This document shows positions 16,628 to 25,567 of a DNA stretch of 64,000 nt, piece after piece (the stretch's first letter is position 1; every line of letters starts with the position of its first letter). This stretch comes from Amycolatopsis sp. 195334CR. GTDB taxonomy: Bacteria > Actinomycetota > Actinomycetes > Mycobacteriales > Pseudonocardiaceae. A program made the position numbers and the translations under genes. The stretch is from positions 1,488,001 through 1,552,000 of the forward strand of contig NZ_JAFJMJ010000002.1 of the NCBI RefSeq assembly GCF_017309385.1. The letters run 5' to 3'. The notes under the pieces were generated by a model. It saw nothing but the letters and a program-made list of their open reading frames with translations. It had not been told where the DNA came from and searched no databases.

Positions 16628-19021
16628 TCACCCCTCGTGACGCAACCGGGCCGCCAGCGCGGCCGCCGCGTCGGTCTTCAGCTCGGCGCACAGGGCGAGC
16701 GCGCCGGCCCGGTACTCGTCCGCGGTGGGGTCGCCCATCAGCTCGAGCATGGTGATCAGCTCGGCCAGCGTGTTCGCCCGCTTCCAGCGGTTCGCCACCC
16801 CGGTGAACACGCTCAGCGCCAGCCCGAAGCACTCGCGCGCCACCACGTACTCCCCGGCTTCGCGGCGGGCGATGCCTTCGTGCAGCGCGGTGTCCGCCTC
16901 CTCGATCCGGAAGCCGGACTCCTCGAAGTACCCGCGGGCCTCACGCAGCGTTCTCGCCGCCTCCTGCCAGTCTCGCATGGCCAGCAGCGTGCTGCCGACG
17001 TCCAGCAGGGTGACCGAGCGCAGGAACCGCCGGGTGTCCGGATTCGCCTCGGCCCGGCGGGCTTCGGCGTCGTCGAGCACACCGCGGTGCACCGCGAGCG
17101 ATTCCTCGTGCTCGCCCAGCACCCGCAGGATCCGGCCGAGCGCGTTGCGGATGGTGCCCTCACCGGTCCAGAACCCGAGCACCTCGGCGAGATCCACCGC
17201 GCGCCGCACGCTTTCGAGTGCTTCGTCGAGCCTGCCGAGCCGCATCAGCACCGAACCGCGGTACCCCAGCGCCCACGCCTGCTCGGCCTTGTCCCCGATC
17301 GCGATGGCGACCGCCAGCGCCTCGTTGTGCGCGGTCAGCCCGCCGTCGTTGTCCCCGAAGCAGAAGTACCGCGCCCAGCCGACGAAGTTCAGCAGCACCG
17401 CCTCATCGAGCTGGTTCCCCAGCGCCCGCGCGGCTTCCACACCGCGCTGGAAGATCTCGTCCCACGGCCGTTGCTGGGTGCGGCCGTCGGAGTACCAGTG
17501 CAGGGCGCGCGCGAGTTCGACCACCTCGCGGTGCAGTCCCTCGACCGGGGCCTCGCGGTGGGCGGCCAGCCAGTTGCCCGCCTCCACGTCCAGCCAGGCG
17601 CTCGCGGCCTCGCGCGTGGTGAACCGGCGGGCGGCGTGCGTCGGCGCGACCAGCGCGTCCGGCATGAACGCGCGTCCGGCCTCGGAAGCGGTGTGCAGCA
17701 GGTGGTCGAGCATGGTGCGCCGGTGCCGGTCGCGGTCGGCGGGTTTCTCCTCGGCCTCCAGCCGTTCCACCGCGAAGATCCGGATGAGGTCGTGGAACTG
17801 GTACCGGCCGGGGGAAGCGGCCGCCTGCAACAGGTTCGCGTCGACCAGCTCGTCCGCGTGGATCTGCACGTCGGTCTCGGCCATGCCGGTGGCGACCGCG
17901 GCGAGTTCGGCGCCGAAGTCCGGGCCGGGCACGATCGCCAGCCGCCGGAACACCAGGCGGGCGGCGGGGGACAGGCGCCGGTGTGACATCTCGAAGGCGG
18001 AACGCACTTGCAGATCGCCCGCCGACAGCGAACTGAGCCGCGTGCGCTCGTTGCGCAGCTGGGTGGTCAGGTAGGCGATCGTCCAGTGCGGACGGCTGGC
18101 CAGCCGGTTGCCCGCGATCCGCACCGCCAGCGGCAGGTTCCCGCACAGCGCCACCAGTTCCGCGGTGGCCCGCGGTTCGGCGCGGACGCGGGCCTCACCG
18201 GCGATCGCGGTCAGCAGTTCGACCGCGCCGAGGTCGACCAGCGGTTCCAGCCACAGCCAGCGCCCGGATTCCAGGCCGGCCAGCGCGCTGCGGCAGGTGA
18301 TCAGCGTCAGGCAGCCGGAGGAGGCCGCCAGCAGCGGCCGCACCTGCGCCTCGTCGGCGGCGTTGTCCAGCAGCAGCAGGATCCGGCGGCCGCTGAGCAG
18401 CGAGCGGAACAGCGCGCTCTGCTCGGGCACGGTCACCGGGATCTGCTGCGGGGGCACGCTCAGCGCGCGCAGCAGCTGGGTGAGCGCACTGCGCGGGGTG
18501 ACCGGTTCCTCGTCCATCCCGCGCAGGTCCAGCGCGAAGGCACCGTCGGGGTACCGGGAGCGGAGCTGGTGCGCGGCGGTCACCGCCAGCGCCGTCTTGC
18601 CGACACCCGGGTGGCCGACCACGGAGACCACCACACCACCGGGTGCGTCGGCGGCCGCTTCCTCGTGGAGTTTGGCCAGTTCGCCCTCGCGGCCGAGCAG
18701 ATCCGGCACCGCCGGGGGCAGCGTGACCGACGGCGCGGTCTCGGTCTCCTCCTCGGCGCGCGGGGTGCGGCGGCGGCCCTGGCGGGCGGCTTCGAGGAAC
18801 TCCTCCCGGTCGTCGCCGACCAGTCCGAGTGCGTCGGCCAGTGCCGTGGCGGAGCGCCGCTGGGCCCCCTGCGCACGGCCGCGTTCGAGGTCGCTCAGGG
18901 CGCGGATGCTCACGCCGGAGTTCTCCGCCAGGTCGGCCTGGGTGAGCCCGGCCGCGCGGCGGTGGCGGAGCAGGAGCGCGCCGAAGGCCGCCTCGTCGGT
19001 TCGCTGTCCGTCGTTCACCAC
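16628..19021 (-). CDS. HTH-STAND (NB-ARC)-TPR transcriptional regulator
   Basis: A 797-residue AfsR/SARP-like STAND regulator without the SARP domain. An XRE-type HTH occupies residues about 12-70 (LTQADLAENSGVSIRALSDLERG). The NTPase has Walker A GHPGVGKTAL (about 136-145), Walker B RILLLLDNA (about 213) and a later GNLPLAVRIAG motif (about 290). A winged-helix region follows (HRRLSPAARLVFRRL), then TPR-like helices (about 520-780). STAND proteins switch state through nucleotide binding and oligomerise on sensing a ligand through the repeats. The start is GTG, with GTG as second codon. It is divergent from the LuxR-type gene, with under 100 bases between them, so the two may be co-regulated. 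Confidence 0.85.
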   Translation of the reverse strand: MVNDGQRTDEAAFGALLLRHRRAAGLTQADLAENSGVSIRALSDLERGRAQGAQRRSATALADALGLVGDDREEFLEAARQGRRRTPRAEEETETAPSVTLPPAVPDLLGREGELAKLHEEAAADAPGGVVVSVVGHPGVGKTALAVTAAHQLRSRYPDGAFALDLRGMDEEPVTPRSALTQLLRALSVPPQQIPVTVPEQSALFRSLLSGRRILLLLDNAADEAQVRPLLAASSGCLTLITCRSALAGLESGRWLWLEPLVDLGAVELLTAIAGEARVRAEPRATAELVALCGNLPLAVRIAGNRLASRPHWTIAYLTTQLRNERTRLSSLSAGDLQVRSAFEMSHRRLSPAARLVFRRLAIVPGPDFGAELAAVATGMAETDVQIHADELVDANLLQAAASPGRYQFHDLIRIFAVERLEAEEKPADRDRHRRTMLDHLLHTASEAGRAFMPDALVAPTHAARRFTTREAASAWLDVEAGNWLAAHREAPVEGLHREVVELARALHWYSDGRTQQRPWDEIFQRGVEAARALGNQLDEAVLLNFVGWARYFCFGDNDGGLTAHNEALAVAIAIGDKAEQAWALGYRGSVLMRLGRLDEALESVRRAVDLAEVLGFWTGEGTIRNALGRILRVLGEHEESLAVHRGVLDDAEARRAEANPDTRRFLRSVTLLDVGSTLLAMRDWQEAARTLREARGYFEESGFRIEEADTALHEGIARREAGEYVVARECFGLALSVFTGVANRWKRANTLAELITMLELMGDPTADEYRAGALALCAELKTDAAAALAARLRHEG

Positions 19022-19107
19022 GGTCCATTTAACCGGCAGAATTGGCCGGCGCGAAAACCTGCCGGTTGTTCCGCCTGGTCTGCTGGTGTGGTAGCCGCTT
19101 GACTAGG

Positions 19108-19779
19108 GTGGTGACCTCGAGTTTGTCCACCAGCCGAATCCCCGCTCCGCCGGGAAAACCGGCGTTGCGCGCGGTCCCGTCACCGGTCCGGGTGACGGTG
19201 CTGGCCGCGGATCCGTTCGTCTTCGCCGGGGTTTCCGGTGAGCTGAAGAGCAAGCCGGGCGTCCACCTCGTGGACGGCCGGGCCGACGTGGTCGTCGCGG
19301 TGCCCGACGGCACCCGGAAGCTGCACGAGGTGCTCGCCGGGGTCGACCCGGAGGCCAGAGTCGTGCTGGTCGCCGACGACCCGCGCCCGGCCGAGCTGCT
19401 GACCGCGGTCGAGCACGGCCTGGCCGTGCTGCTGCCCCGGCAGGAGGCGACCACCGCGCGCCTGCTGCACGCGATCAACGACGCGTACCAGGGCCGGGGC
19501 TCGCTGCCCGCCGAGCAGCTCGGGGAGTTGCTCAAAGGGGTGACGCGGCTGCAGCGCGAGGTGCTCGAACCGCGGGACCTGACGCTGAGCGGATTGTCGC
19601 GCCGTGAGACCGACGTGCTGCGCCTGCTCGCCGAAGGCCGCGACACCGCGGAGATCGCCGCGGAGATGGCGTACTCCGAGCGGACCGTGAAGAACATCCT
19701 GCACGGCCTCCTGACCCGCCTCGACCTGCGCAACCGCACGCACGCGGTGGCGCACGCCCTGCGCCTCGGCCTGATCTGA
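19108..19779 (+). CDS. LuxR-type regulator with degenerate receiver domain
   Basis: About 223 residues. The C-terminal LuxR/GerE HTH is clear (LSRRETDVLRLLAEGRDTAEIAAEM, then RTVKNILHGLL). The N-terminal half has a receiver-like fold (VRVTVLAADPFVFAG), but the strand that should end in the phospho-acceptor Asp reads ADVVVAVPDG, with Val at the expected place. Phosphorylation is therefore unlikely and another input is probable. The start is uncertain: tandem GTGs at 19108 and 19111, or an internal GTG at about 19189, are all possible and none has a strong ribosome site. It is divergent from the STAND regulator. Confidence 0.7.
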   Translation: MVTSSLSTSRIPAPPGKPALRAVPSPVRVTVLAADPFVFAGVSGELKSKPGVHLVDGRADVVVAVPDGTRKLHEVLAGVDPEARVVLVADDPRPAELLTAVEHGLAVLLPRQEATTARLLHAINDAYQGRGSLPAEQLGELLKGVTRLQREVLEPRDLTLSGLSRRETDVLRLLAEGRDTAEIAAEMAYSERTVKNILHGLLTRLDLRNRTHAVAHALRLGLI

Positions 19780-19789
19780 GGCGCGGGGC

Positions 19790-19820
19790 TTGACCTCGAC
19801 CCGAGTCGAGGTCCTAGCGT
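19790..19820 (+). promoter_or_regulatory. MerR-type promoter with 19-bp spacer and palindromic operator
   Basis: TTGACC (19790-19795) and TAGCGT (19815-19820) are separated by 19 bases, the over-long spacer typical of MerR-family activated promoters. Between and overlapping them lies a perfect 9-bp inverted repeat, GACCTCGAC-N4-GTCGAGGTC (19792-19813). Transcription would start about 7 bases after the -10 box, at or next to the GTG at 19828, giving a leaderless mRNA. No MerR gene is adjacent. Confidence 0.8.
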
Positions 19821-19827
19821 CGCGCGG

Positions 19828-20646
19828 GTGCGGAAGATCCTGGTGACCGGCGCGACCGGCAACATCGGCGGCCACGTCCTCGCGGCCTTGAGCGGGACCG
19901 GCGCCGACCTCCGGGCGCTCGCGCGTGACCCGCGCGGGCTGCCCGGTGGCGTGGCGGGTGATCTCTCCCGCCCGGAGACCCTGGTCCCGGCGTTGCGCGG
20001 GGTGGACCGGGTTTTCCTGGTCTGGCCGCGCATCCCGGTCCAGCAGCGGGTGGTGGAGCTGATCGCCGAGCACGCCAGGCAGGTGGTCTACCTGTCCACC
20101 GACGTGGCCGACCTGGCCGACGGCGAGCCCCCGGTGAGCTTCCACCAGGAGATCGAGCGGCAGATCCGGGGCACCGGGCTGGACTGGACCTTTCTGCGGC
20201 CGATCGACTTCGCCACCAACACCCTGGCCTGGGCCCCGCAGATCCGCCGCGGCGTGGTCGAACTGCCGTACGGCCGGGCCGCGCGCTCGCTGATCCACGA
20301 ACGGGACATCGCCGAGGTGGCCGCGCACGTGCTCACCACCGGCGGGCACGAAGGCGGGAAGTACGTGCTGACCGGCCCGGAGTCGATCCCGCAGGCCGAA
20401 CTGGTCCGGACCATCGGCGAGGTGCTCGGGCGCGAGGTGCGCTGGGCGGAACTGGCACCCGAGGTCGCCCTGGAGCGGTTCACCGAGGCCTGGGGCGACC
20501 GGGCCTTCGCCGAGGCGAGGCTGGCCGCGTGGAAGTCCTTTGTGGAAACACCGGAACGGGTGACCGGCACGGTGGCCCGGCTGCTCGGCCGGCCCGCGCG
20601 CGATTTCCGCACGTGGGCCGCCGAGCACGCGGAAGACTTCCGGTAG
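19828..20646 (+). CDS. NmrA-like NAD(P)-binding oxidoreductase
   Basis: A 272-residue atypical short-chain dehydrogenase. It starts with the Rossmann motif VTGATGNIGG (residues 6-15) and a LVWP/STDV pattern as in NmrA/NAD(P)H-azoreductase-like proteins; there is no canonical YxxxK. Such proteins act as redox sensors or quinone/electrophile reductases. The GTG start sits directly after a MerR-type promoter, which fits induction by a redox or electrophilic signal. No ribosome site is visible, in agreement with leaderless translation. Confidence 0.8.
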   Translation: MRKILVTGATGNIGGHVLAALSGTGADLRALARDPRGLPGGVAGDLSRPETLVPALRGVDRVFLVWPRIPVQQRVVELIAEHARQVVYLSTDVADLADGEPPVSFHQEIERQIRGTGLDWTFLRPIDFATNTLAWAPQIRRGVVELPYGRAARSLIHERDIAEVAAHVLTTGGHEGGKYVLTGPESIPQAELVRTIGEVLGREVRWAELAPEVALERFTEAWGDRAFAEARLAAWKSFVETPERVTGTVARLLGRPARDFRTWAAEHAEDFR

Positions 20647-20661
20647 AACTGCCGGTTACAC

Positions 20662-21327
20662 CTACTTCGGTGGTGTCACAGCGGTTTCCACCTCGGCCAG
20701 GGTTTCGCCGGTGACCAGGCCGGTGTCCTCGAGCACCTCCATGTGGTCGAGCACGGTCTGGTTGGCCTCCCGCGCGTGCCTGCGGATCAGGTCGTTCTGC
20801 GTGCCCGCCCGCACCTCGCCGATGGTGGCGAAGATCTTGCCGTGCGAGGAGCGCAGGACGTTCGCGAAGAACTTGTCGAACTCCTCGCCGCGCAGGCCCT
20901 CCATCTGGGTGACCCACTGCTGTTGTTCCTCGGTGGCCTCGTTGGGCAGCTCGACGCCGAGGATCTCGGCGTCCTCGCGGACCAGCTGGTCCAATCGGGA
21001 GTGTCCCTCCAGCAGGTGGTGACCGGCGCGCTTGACCGCTTCGCTGGATCCGTTGGTCTGTGCCAGCCTGCCCGCCGGGATCTCCCAGAGCCCGGCCTGG
21101 CGCACCTTCACCAGGAAGGTCTTGTCCAGTTCGGTGACCGGGCCCGCGGTACCGGCCTCGCCCTGCTGCGCGGCGTTGAGCTGACCGGGCGCGGTGACCG
21201 CGTTCGCCGCGTTGTCCCCGCTCTGCAGTGAGATCACCACGGGCACCAGCGCGGCCAGCGCGACGATCGCGATGGTGATGACCAGCGTGCGCGGGCTCAG
21301 CCGCGTTGTTCGCCGGGTGTGTCGCAT
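20662..21327 (-). CDS. DUF4142 protein, membrane-anchored
   Basis: 221 residues from an ATG with a GGAGG ribosome site; an upstream in-frame start at 21375 lacks one. An N-terminal hydrophobic segment (about residues 15-35, LVITIAIVALAALVPVVI) follows an Arg-rich start and serves as signal anchor or signal peptide. The rest is the ferritin-like helical DUF4142 domain (DKTFLVKVRQAGLWEI at about 68-83, then GHHLLEGH and NDLIRRHA). DUF4142 proteins are exported and of unknown function, often stress-linked. It ends 15 bases from the convergent NmrA-like gene. Confidence 0.8.
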   Translation of the reverse strand: MRHTRRTTRLSPRTLVITIAIVALAALVPVVISLQSGDNAANAVTAPGQLNAAQQGEAGTAGPVTELDKTFLVKVRQAGLWEIPAGRLAQTNGSSEAVKRAGHHLLEGHSRLDQLVREDAEILGVELPNEATEEQQQWVTQMEGLRGEEFDKFFANVLRSSHGKIFATIGEVRAGTQNDLIRRHAREANQTVLDHMEVLEDTGLVTGETLAEVETAVTPPK

Positions 21328-21517
21328 TCTGCCCTCCAGATAGTGCGGGTCTGCAGAGGGAAAAACGGACATCATGCGCAGTCGTTCGTTCCGCCGGTGA
21401 AATCCGTGTGCGGAAGGAACTCGCGCGCGGGCGGGGCCGATGTGGACTGAACCGCTCCGGCCGGTGGTCCGTACCTCCCTCGGTAGCCAGATCGGGCCAC
21501 CGGAGGGAAGTGATCAG

Positions 21518-22690
21518 GTGCGGCACAGTGCAGGCGGCGCGGACGCGCTGTTCGGGCGGACCGCGCACAGTCCGTCCTACTTCGAGCTCGCGCGTGCGGG
21601 GGAGCAGGGCCCGCCCCCGGTCGACTTCTGCATCCCGTGCAACCCGTACTTCCCCACCCCGGCGATGTTCGACCTGCTGGCCGGGAACCTCGAAACGGTG
21701 CTGAAGTTCTACCCCAGCGACGCGGCCACGATCGGCCGCCAGCTGGGCCGGGTGCTCGGGCTGAACCCGGCGACGCTGGCCATGGCCAACGGGTCCACCG
21801 AGCTGATCACCTGGATCGACCACCTCTGGGTGCGCGAGAGCCTGGCGATCCCGGTGCCCACCTTCGGCCGGTGGACCGACCAGCCGCTGGAGACCGGGAA
21901 GCGGGTGGACATGTTCCCGCTGCGGGAGGCCGGCGGGTTCGAACTGGACCTCGACGCCTACGCCCGGTTCATCAGGGCACGCGGTTCGCGGGTGGCGGTG
22001 CTGTGCAACCCGAACAATCCCGACGGGCGTTACCTGCCGCGCCGCGAGGTGCTGCGGTTCGCCGACGAGCTCGGGGACCTCGATCTGGTGGTGATCGACG
22101 AATCGTTCATCGATTTTGTCGAACAGGAGCGGAATCCGTCGATCGCCGAGGAGGCGGTGCTGCGGCCGAACGTGGTGGTGCTCAAAAGCCTCGGGAAGAA
22201 CTTCGGCCTGCACGGCATCCGGTTCGGCTACCTGGTCGGGAATCCGGCGCTGGCCGGGAAGATGAGCCGGGCGCTGCCGAAGTGGAACCTCAATTCGCTG
22301 GCCGAGACGGTGATCTTCATGCTCGCCGAATACGCCGAGGAATACCGGGAAAGCCTTTACCTGCTCGCGCGGGACCGTTATCTGATGGGCGTGGAACTGT
22401 CCCGGCTGCCGGAACTGACCGTGTTCCCGTCGCAGGCGAACTTCCTGCTCGTGAAGCTTTCCGCCGGGATCGACGGCACGCTGCTGCGGGACCACCTGTA
22501 CGCGCGGCACCGGATCCTGATCCGGGAGTGCGGCAACAAGATCGGGATGAGCAACCAGTTCCTGCGCCTGGTGGTCCGCCCGGAGGCGGACGTCACCAGG
22601 CTGGTAACCGGCATTCTCGACCACACCCGCCCGCGGGAGGACGCGGGCGAGAACACCGGCCCCTTCGAAATGGTCCGAAGCGTCTCCTAG
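21518..22690 (+). CDS. HisC-like PLP-dependent aminotransferase
   Basis: 390 residues of fold-type I, class I/II, nearest to histidinol-phosphate aminotransferase and threonine-phosphate decarboxylase relatives. Key features are ANGSTELI (cofactor phosphate region), CNPNNPDGRY, VVIDESFIDF and the PLP Lys227 in SLGKNFGLHGIRFGY. The GTG at 21518 has GGAGGG upstream and is preferred over an upstream ATG at 21440. No histidine, cobalamin or antibiotic gene is near, so the substrate is open. The stop shares the bases CTAG with the stop of the convergent alpha-galactosidase gene. Confidence 0.8.
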   Translation: MRHSAGGADALFGRTAHSPSYFELARAGEQGPPPVDFCIPCNPYFPTPAMFDLLAGNLETVLKFYPSDAATIGRQLGRVLGLNPATLAMANGSTELITWIDHLWVRESLAIPVPTFGRWTDQPLETGKRVDMFPLREAGGFELDLDAYARFIRARGSRVAVLCNPNNPDGRYLPRREVLRFADELGDLDLVVIDESFIDFVEQERNPSIAEEAVLRPNVVVLKSLGKNFGLHGIRFGYLVGNPALAGKMSRALPKWNLNSLAETVIFMLAEYAEEYRESLYLLARDRYLMGVELSRLPELTVFPSQANFLLVKLSAGIDGTLLRDHLYARHRILIRECGNKIGMSNQFLRLVVRPEADVTRLVTGILDHTRPREDAGENTGPFEMVRSVS

Positions 22691-23922
22691 CGCTTCAGCC
22701 GGAGCAGGGTGACGCCGTGCGACGGCACTTCCGCCGAGATGGTGCCGTGGCTGAGCCACTTCTTCCCGGTCCACAGGTCCGTCACGCGGTGCCTGCTGCC
22801 CTTCGCGCCGACCTCCTTCGCGGTGGTGCTGATCTTCGCGGTCTTGTCCGACCGGTTGAACAACGCCACCGCCACGTCCCCGCCGGCCAGCGGCCGGGCC
22901 CACACCTCCAGGTCACCGTCGTCGCGCACCCGGTCGGCGGCCACGCCCTTCGGGTCCTGGTTCACCGCGAGCACCGCGCGATTGGTCAGGATGCCGTGCA
23001 CACCGTCCGGAATGGACCGGAGGTCGTTGCCCGCGATCATCGGCGCGGCCAGCATGGCCCACATGCTGAAGTGCGCGGCGGCCTCGGTGTCGGTCAGGCC
23101 GGGGAAGCCCTCCACGTCGTACACCCCGACTTCGAGCATGTCCGGGTCGTTCCAGTGGCCGGGGCCCGCCCACTCCCGCAGCGGCTCGGTGACGTCGATG
23201 ATGTCGGTTACGCCCATCGGGTAGGTGTTCGGGTTCCCGGTACGCCAAACGGGTTTGATGTCCTCGGTGGTGCGCCACTGGTCGGCGATGTTCGACCAGT
23301 CGTACTTCGCGCCGTTCTTGTCGGGGTGGTAGCTGTTGGCGTTGATGCTGTAGAGGATGTCGCGGCCGGTGGCGTGCAGGGCGTCGCGCATCAGGGTGAA
23401 GCCGGCGATCTGGTCTTCGAGCGTGCCTTCGGGGGAGCACCAGTCGTACTTCAGGTAGTCCACGCCCCAGTCGGCGAAGGTCTGGGCGTCCTGCGCCTCG
23501 TGGCCGAGGCTGCCGGTCGCGCCGGGGTAGGCGCCGCCGCGCTGGGCGCAGGTCAGTTCGGTGGGCACCTGGTAGATGCCGAACTTCAGGCCCTTGGCGT
23601 GGACGTAGTCGGCGAGTGCCTTGATACCACTGGGAAAGCGTTCGGGGTGGGCGCGCAGCGAACCGTCCGCGGCGCGCTGCGGGTCGAACCAGCAGTCGTC
23701 GATCACCACGTACTCGTAGCCCGCCGCGGCCATGCCGGAGGAGACCATCGAGTCCGCGGTGTCGCGGATCAGCTGCTCGTTGATGTCGCAGCCGAAGGTG
23801 TTCCACGAGTTCCAGCCCAGCGCCGGGGTCGGCGCGGGCTCGGCGGCGTGCGCCGTCGTCGTCAGCGTGCCCACCATGGTCAGCCCCGCCAGCACGGCCA
23901 GCGCGCGTCTCACCGGAATCAT
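22687..23922 (-). CDS. Secreted GH27 alpha-galactosidase
   Basis: 411 residues with a signal peptide (about 1-26, ending AHA) and a mature chain starting near TPALGWNSWNTFGC. It is a retaining GH27 enzyme releasing terminal alpha-linked galactose outside the cell. The nucleophile is Asp160 (YLKYDWC) and the acid/base Asp221 (QWRTTEDI); VIDDCW and MIAGNDL also fit the family. A short C-terminal beta domain follows (VTLLRLKR end), with no carbohydrate-binding module. The gene stands alone, with no transporter for its product next to it. The C-terminus overlaps the aminotransferase stop. Confidence 0.93.
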   Translation of the reverse strand: MIPVRRALAVLAGLTMVGTLTTTAHAAEPAPTPALGWNSWNTFGCDINEQLIRDTADSMVSSGMAAAGYEYVVIDDCWFDPQRAADGSLRAHPERFPSGIKALADYVHAKGLKFGIYQVPTELTCAQRGGAYPGATGSLGHEAQDAQTFADWGVDYLKYDWCSPEGTLEDQIAGFTLMRDALHATGRDILYSINANSYHPDKNGAKYDWSNIADQWRTTEDIKPVWRTGNPNTYPMGVTDIIDVTEPLREWAGPGHWNDPDMLEVGVYDVEGFPGLTDTEAAAHFSMWAMLAAPMIAGNDLRSIPDGVHGILTNRAVLAVNQDPKGVAADRVRDDGDLEVWARPLAGGDVAVALFNRSDKTAKISTTAKEVGAKGSRHRVTDLWTGKKWLSHGTISAEVPSHGVTLLRLKR

Positions 23923-24035
23923 CAGCGACTCCCTCCGCAGTCAACAAAACCGAACACGAGACAACAGGGATTCACCAACCACGTCAAGAGTGCGTTCAGG
24001 GCACCCGGGAAAAGCCGGGAGTAGGCTGCCGGGGC

Positions 24036-24536
24036 ATGATCCCGGTGCTGGGCGAACCACGGAGCTCCGTCCCGATCATGTACGGCGCCCCGGCGCCACC
24101 CGGTCCGCTGCTGCCGTGGTCCTGGGCGCACCGCAGGCTGGCCGAGGCCCGCGACTACTGGATCGCCACCACCCGCCCCGGCGGCAGGCCGCACTGCCGC
24201 CCGGTGTGGGGTGTGTGGCTGGACACCGGCTTCTGGTTCAGCACCGGCTCGCTGGCCGTCGGCAACCTCTCGTCGAACGACCAGATCACCGTGCACCTCG
24301 AAGACGGCCAGGAAGTGGTGATCGTCGAGGGCACCGCCAGGATGGGCCACGATCGCGAGAGCCTGCGCCCGCTGTGCGAGGCCTACGGTCCCAAGTACGA
24401 CTACCCGATCTCACCCTGCGACGACGGCACCGTGGTGGACGCCTCGGGCCTCGGCGGCCCGGCCTTCCACGTGGTGCCCGAGGTGGTCTTCGGCTGGGGC
24501 CGGGACATGGCTTCCCCGACCCGCTGGCGGTTCTGA
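24036..24536 (+). CDS. Pyridoxamine-phosphate-oxidase-like flavin/F420 protein
   Basis: 166 residues of the split beta-barrel FDOR/PNPOx-like superfamily. The strands YWIATTRPGGRPHCRPVWGVW and FWFSTGS are the usual cofactor-binding core; VTVHLEDGQEVVIVEGTA continues the barrel. In actinobacteria such proteins use FMN or coenzyme F420; which one cannot be told here. The end is a Trp-Arg-Phe motif shortly before a short repeat array at 24528-24631. Isolated gene; substrate unknown. Confidence 0.75.
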   Translation: MIPVLGEPRSSVPIMYGAPAPPGPLLPWSWAHRRLAEARDYWIATTRPGGRPHCRPVWGVWLDTGFWFSTGSLAVGNLSSNDQITVHLEDGQEVVIVEGTARMGHDRESLRPLCEAYGPKYDYPISPCDDGTVVDASGLGGPAFHVVPEVVFGWGRDMASPTRWRF

Positions 24537-24631
24537 GCTTCACCGCTCCAGCGCCGCCGCGGCGGTTCTGAGCCTCACCGCTCCAGCGCCGCCGCGGCAG
24601 TGCCGACCTCACCGCTCCAATGCGGCCGCGG
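24528..24631. repeat. Three tandem copies (about 35 bp) at the convergent lysG 3' end
   Basis: Copies at 24528-24562 and 24563-24597 differ by one base; a third, diverged copy (24598-24631) covers the true end of the lysG-like gene. Each contains TCACCGCTCCA, the complement of the codons Leu-Glu-Arg-stop. The first copy also includes the last bases of the flavin/F420 gene. The layout indicates a recent duplication of the lysG stop-codon region into the intergenic space. Confidence 0.85.
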
Positions 24632-25499
24632 CGGCGGAGGCGACCACCTCGGCCGCCGCCGCCAGTGCCGGTGAGTCCAGTTTCCACTGCTGCCAGAACA
24701 ACGGCACGTCGATCGCGTGCTCCGGGGCGAGGTCGACCAGGGTGCCGTCGCGCAGGAACGGTTCGGCCTGCGCCACCGGCACCATGCCCCAGCCCAGCCC
24801 GGCGGCGACCGCCCGGACGAAGGCCTCCGACGAGGGCACGTAGTGCCGCCCGCCACCGGCGCCCCGGCCGCGGGTGAGCTTGCGGGTGAGCCGGTCCTGC
24901 AGGTCGTCGCGGCGGTCGAACAGCACCACCGGCGCCTCCGGCAGCGACTGCCGCAACGGCCTGCCGTCACCGAGCCAGCGCGCGGCGAACGCCGGGTGCG
25001 CCATCGGCAGGTACCGCATCTTGCCCAGCGCGCGCACCGAGCACCCGGCCACCGGATCCGGCGAGGAGGTCACCGCGGCCATCACCACGCCCTCCCGCAG
25101 CAGCGCGGTGGTGTGGTCCTGGTCCTCGCGGTGCAGTTCGAAGAAGACACCGGGCACCTCGGCCAGCGCGGGCAGGAACCAGGTGGCCAGCGAGTCGGCG
25201 TTGACCGCGATGGACAGCCGCGCCTGCGTGCCGGTGTCCATGCCCAGTTCGGTGCGCGCGTCGAGTTCCAGCCGGGCCAACTGCCGGGCGAACCGGACCA
25301 CCACCTCGCCGGATTCGGTGGGCCGCACCGGTTTCGTGCGCAGCAGCAGCACCCGGCCGGTGCGCTGTTCGAGCGCCTTGACCCGCTGGCTGATCGCCGA
25401 CGGCGTCACGTGCAGCGCGGCCGCCGCCGCGTCGAAGGTGCCCTCGTCGACCACGGCGAGCAGGGTGCGGACCTGGTCCAGCGGGAGCTCGGTCATCAT
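24609..25499 (-). CDS. lysG: LysG/ArgP-type LysR regulator of amino-acid export
   Basis: 296 residues. The N-terminal LysR HTH (DEGTFDAAAAALHVTPSAISQRVKALEQRTG) is followed by an effector domain with NADSLATWFLPAL, the ArgP/LysG pattern. In Corynebacterium, LysG activates lysE when intracellular Lys or Arg rises. Here the gene is divergent from a LysE-family exporter, the same arrangement, with 68 bases between. The start is one of three adjacent codons (GTG-ATG-ATG); no ribosome site is seen. The C-terminus (AAAAALER) is the source of the duplicated array just downstream. Confidence 0.88.
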   Translation of the reverse strand: MMTELPLDQVRTLLAVVDEGTFDAAAAALHVTPSAISQRVKALEQRTGRVLLLRTKPVRPTESGEVVVRFARQLARLELDARTELGMDTGTQARLSIAVNADSLATWFLPALAEVPGVFFELHREDQDHTTALLREGVVMAAVTSSPDPVAGCSVRALGKMRYLPMAHPAFAARWLGDGRPLRQSLPEAPVVLFDRRDDLQDRLTRKLTRGRGAGGGRHYVPSSEAFVRAVAAGLGWGMVPVAQAEPFLRDGTLVDLAPEHAIDVPLFWQQWKLDSPALAAAAEVVASAAAAALER

Positions 25500-25567
25500 C
25501 ACGAGCGCTAATGTTACGTAAGAATCTTGAGCTGTACTGTTGACGGGCCCGAGCTTAGGTTCGAGCC

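Noticed and set aside
21637..24024. 795-codon open plus frame across the aminotransferase and alpha-galactosidase genes
   Set aside because: It crosses two well-supported convergent genes in other frames and contains only biased composition.
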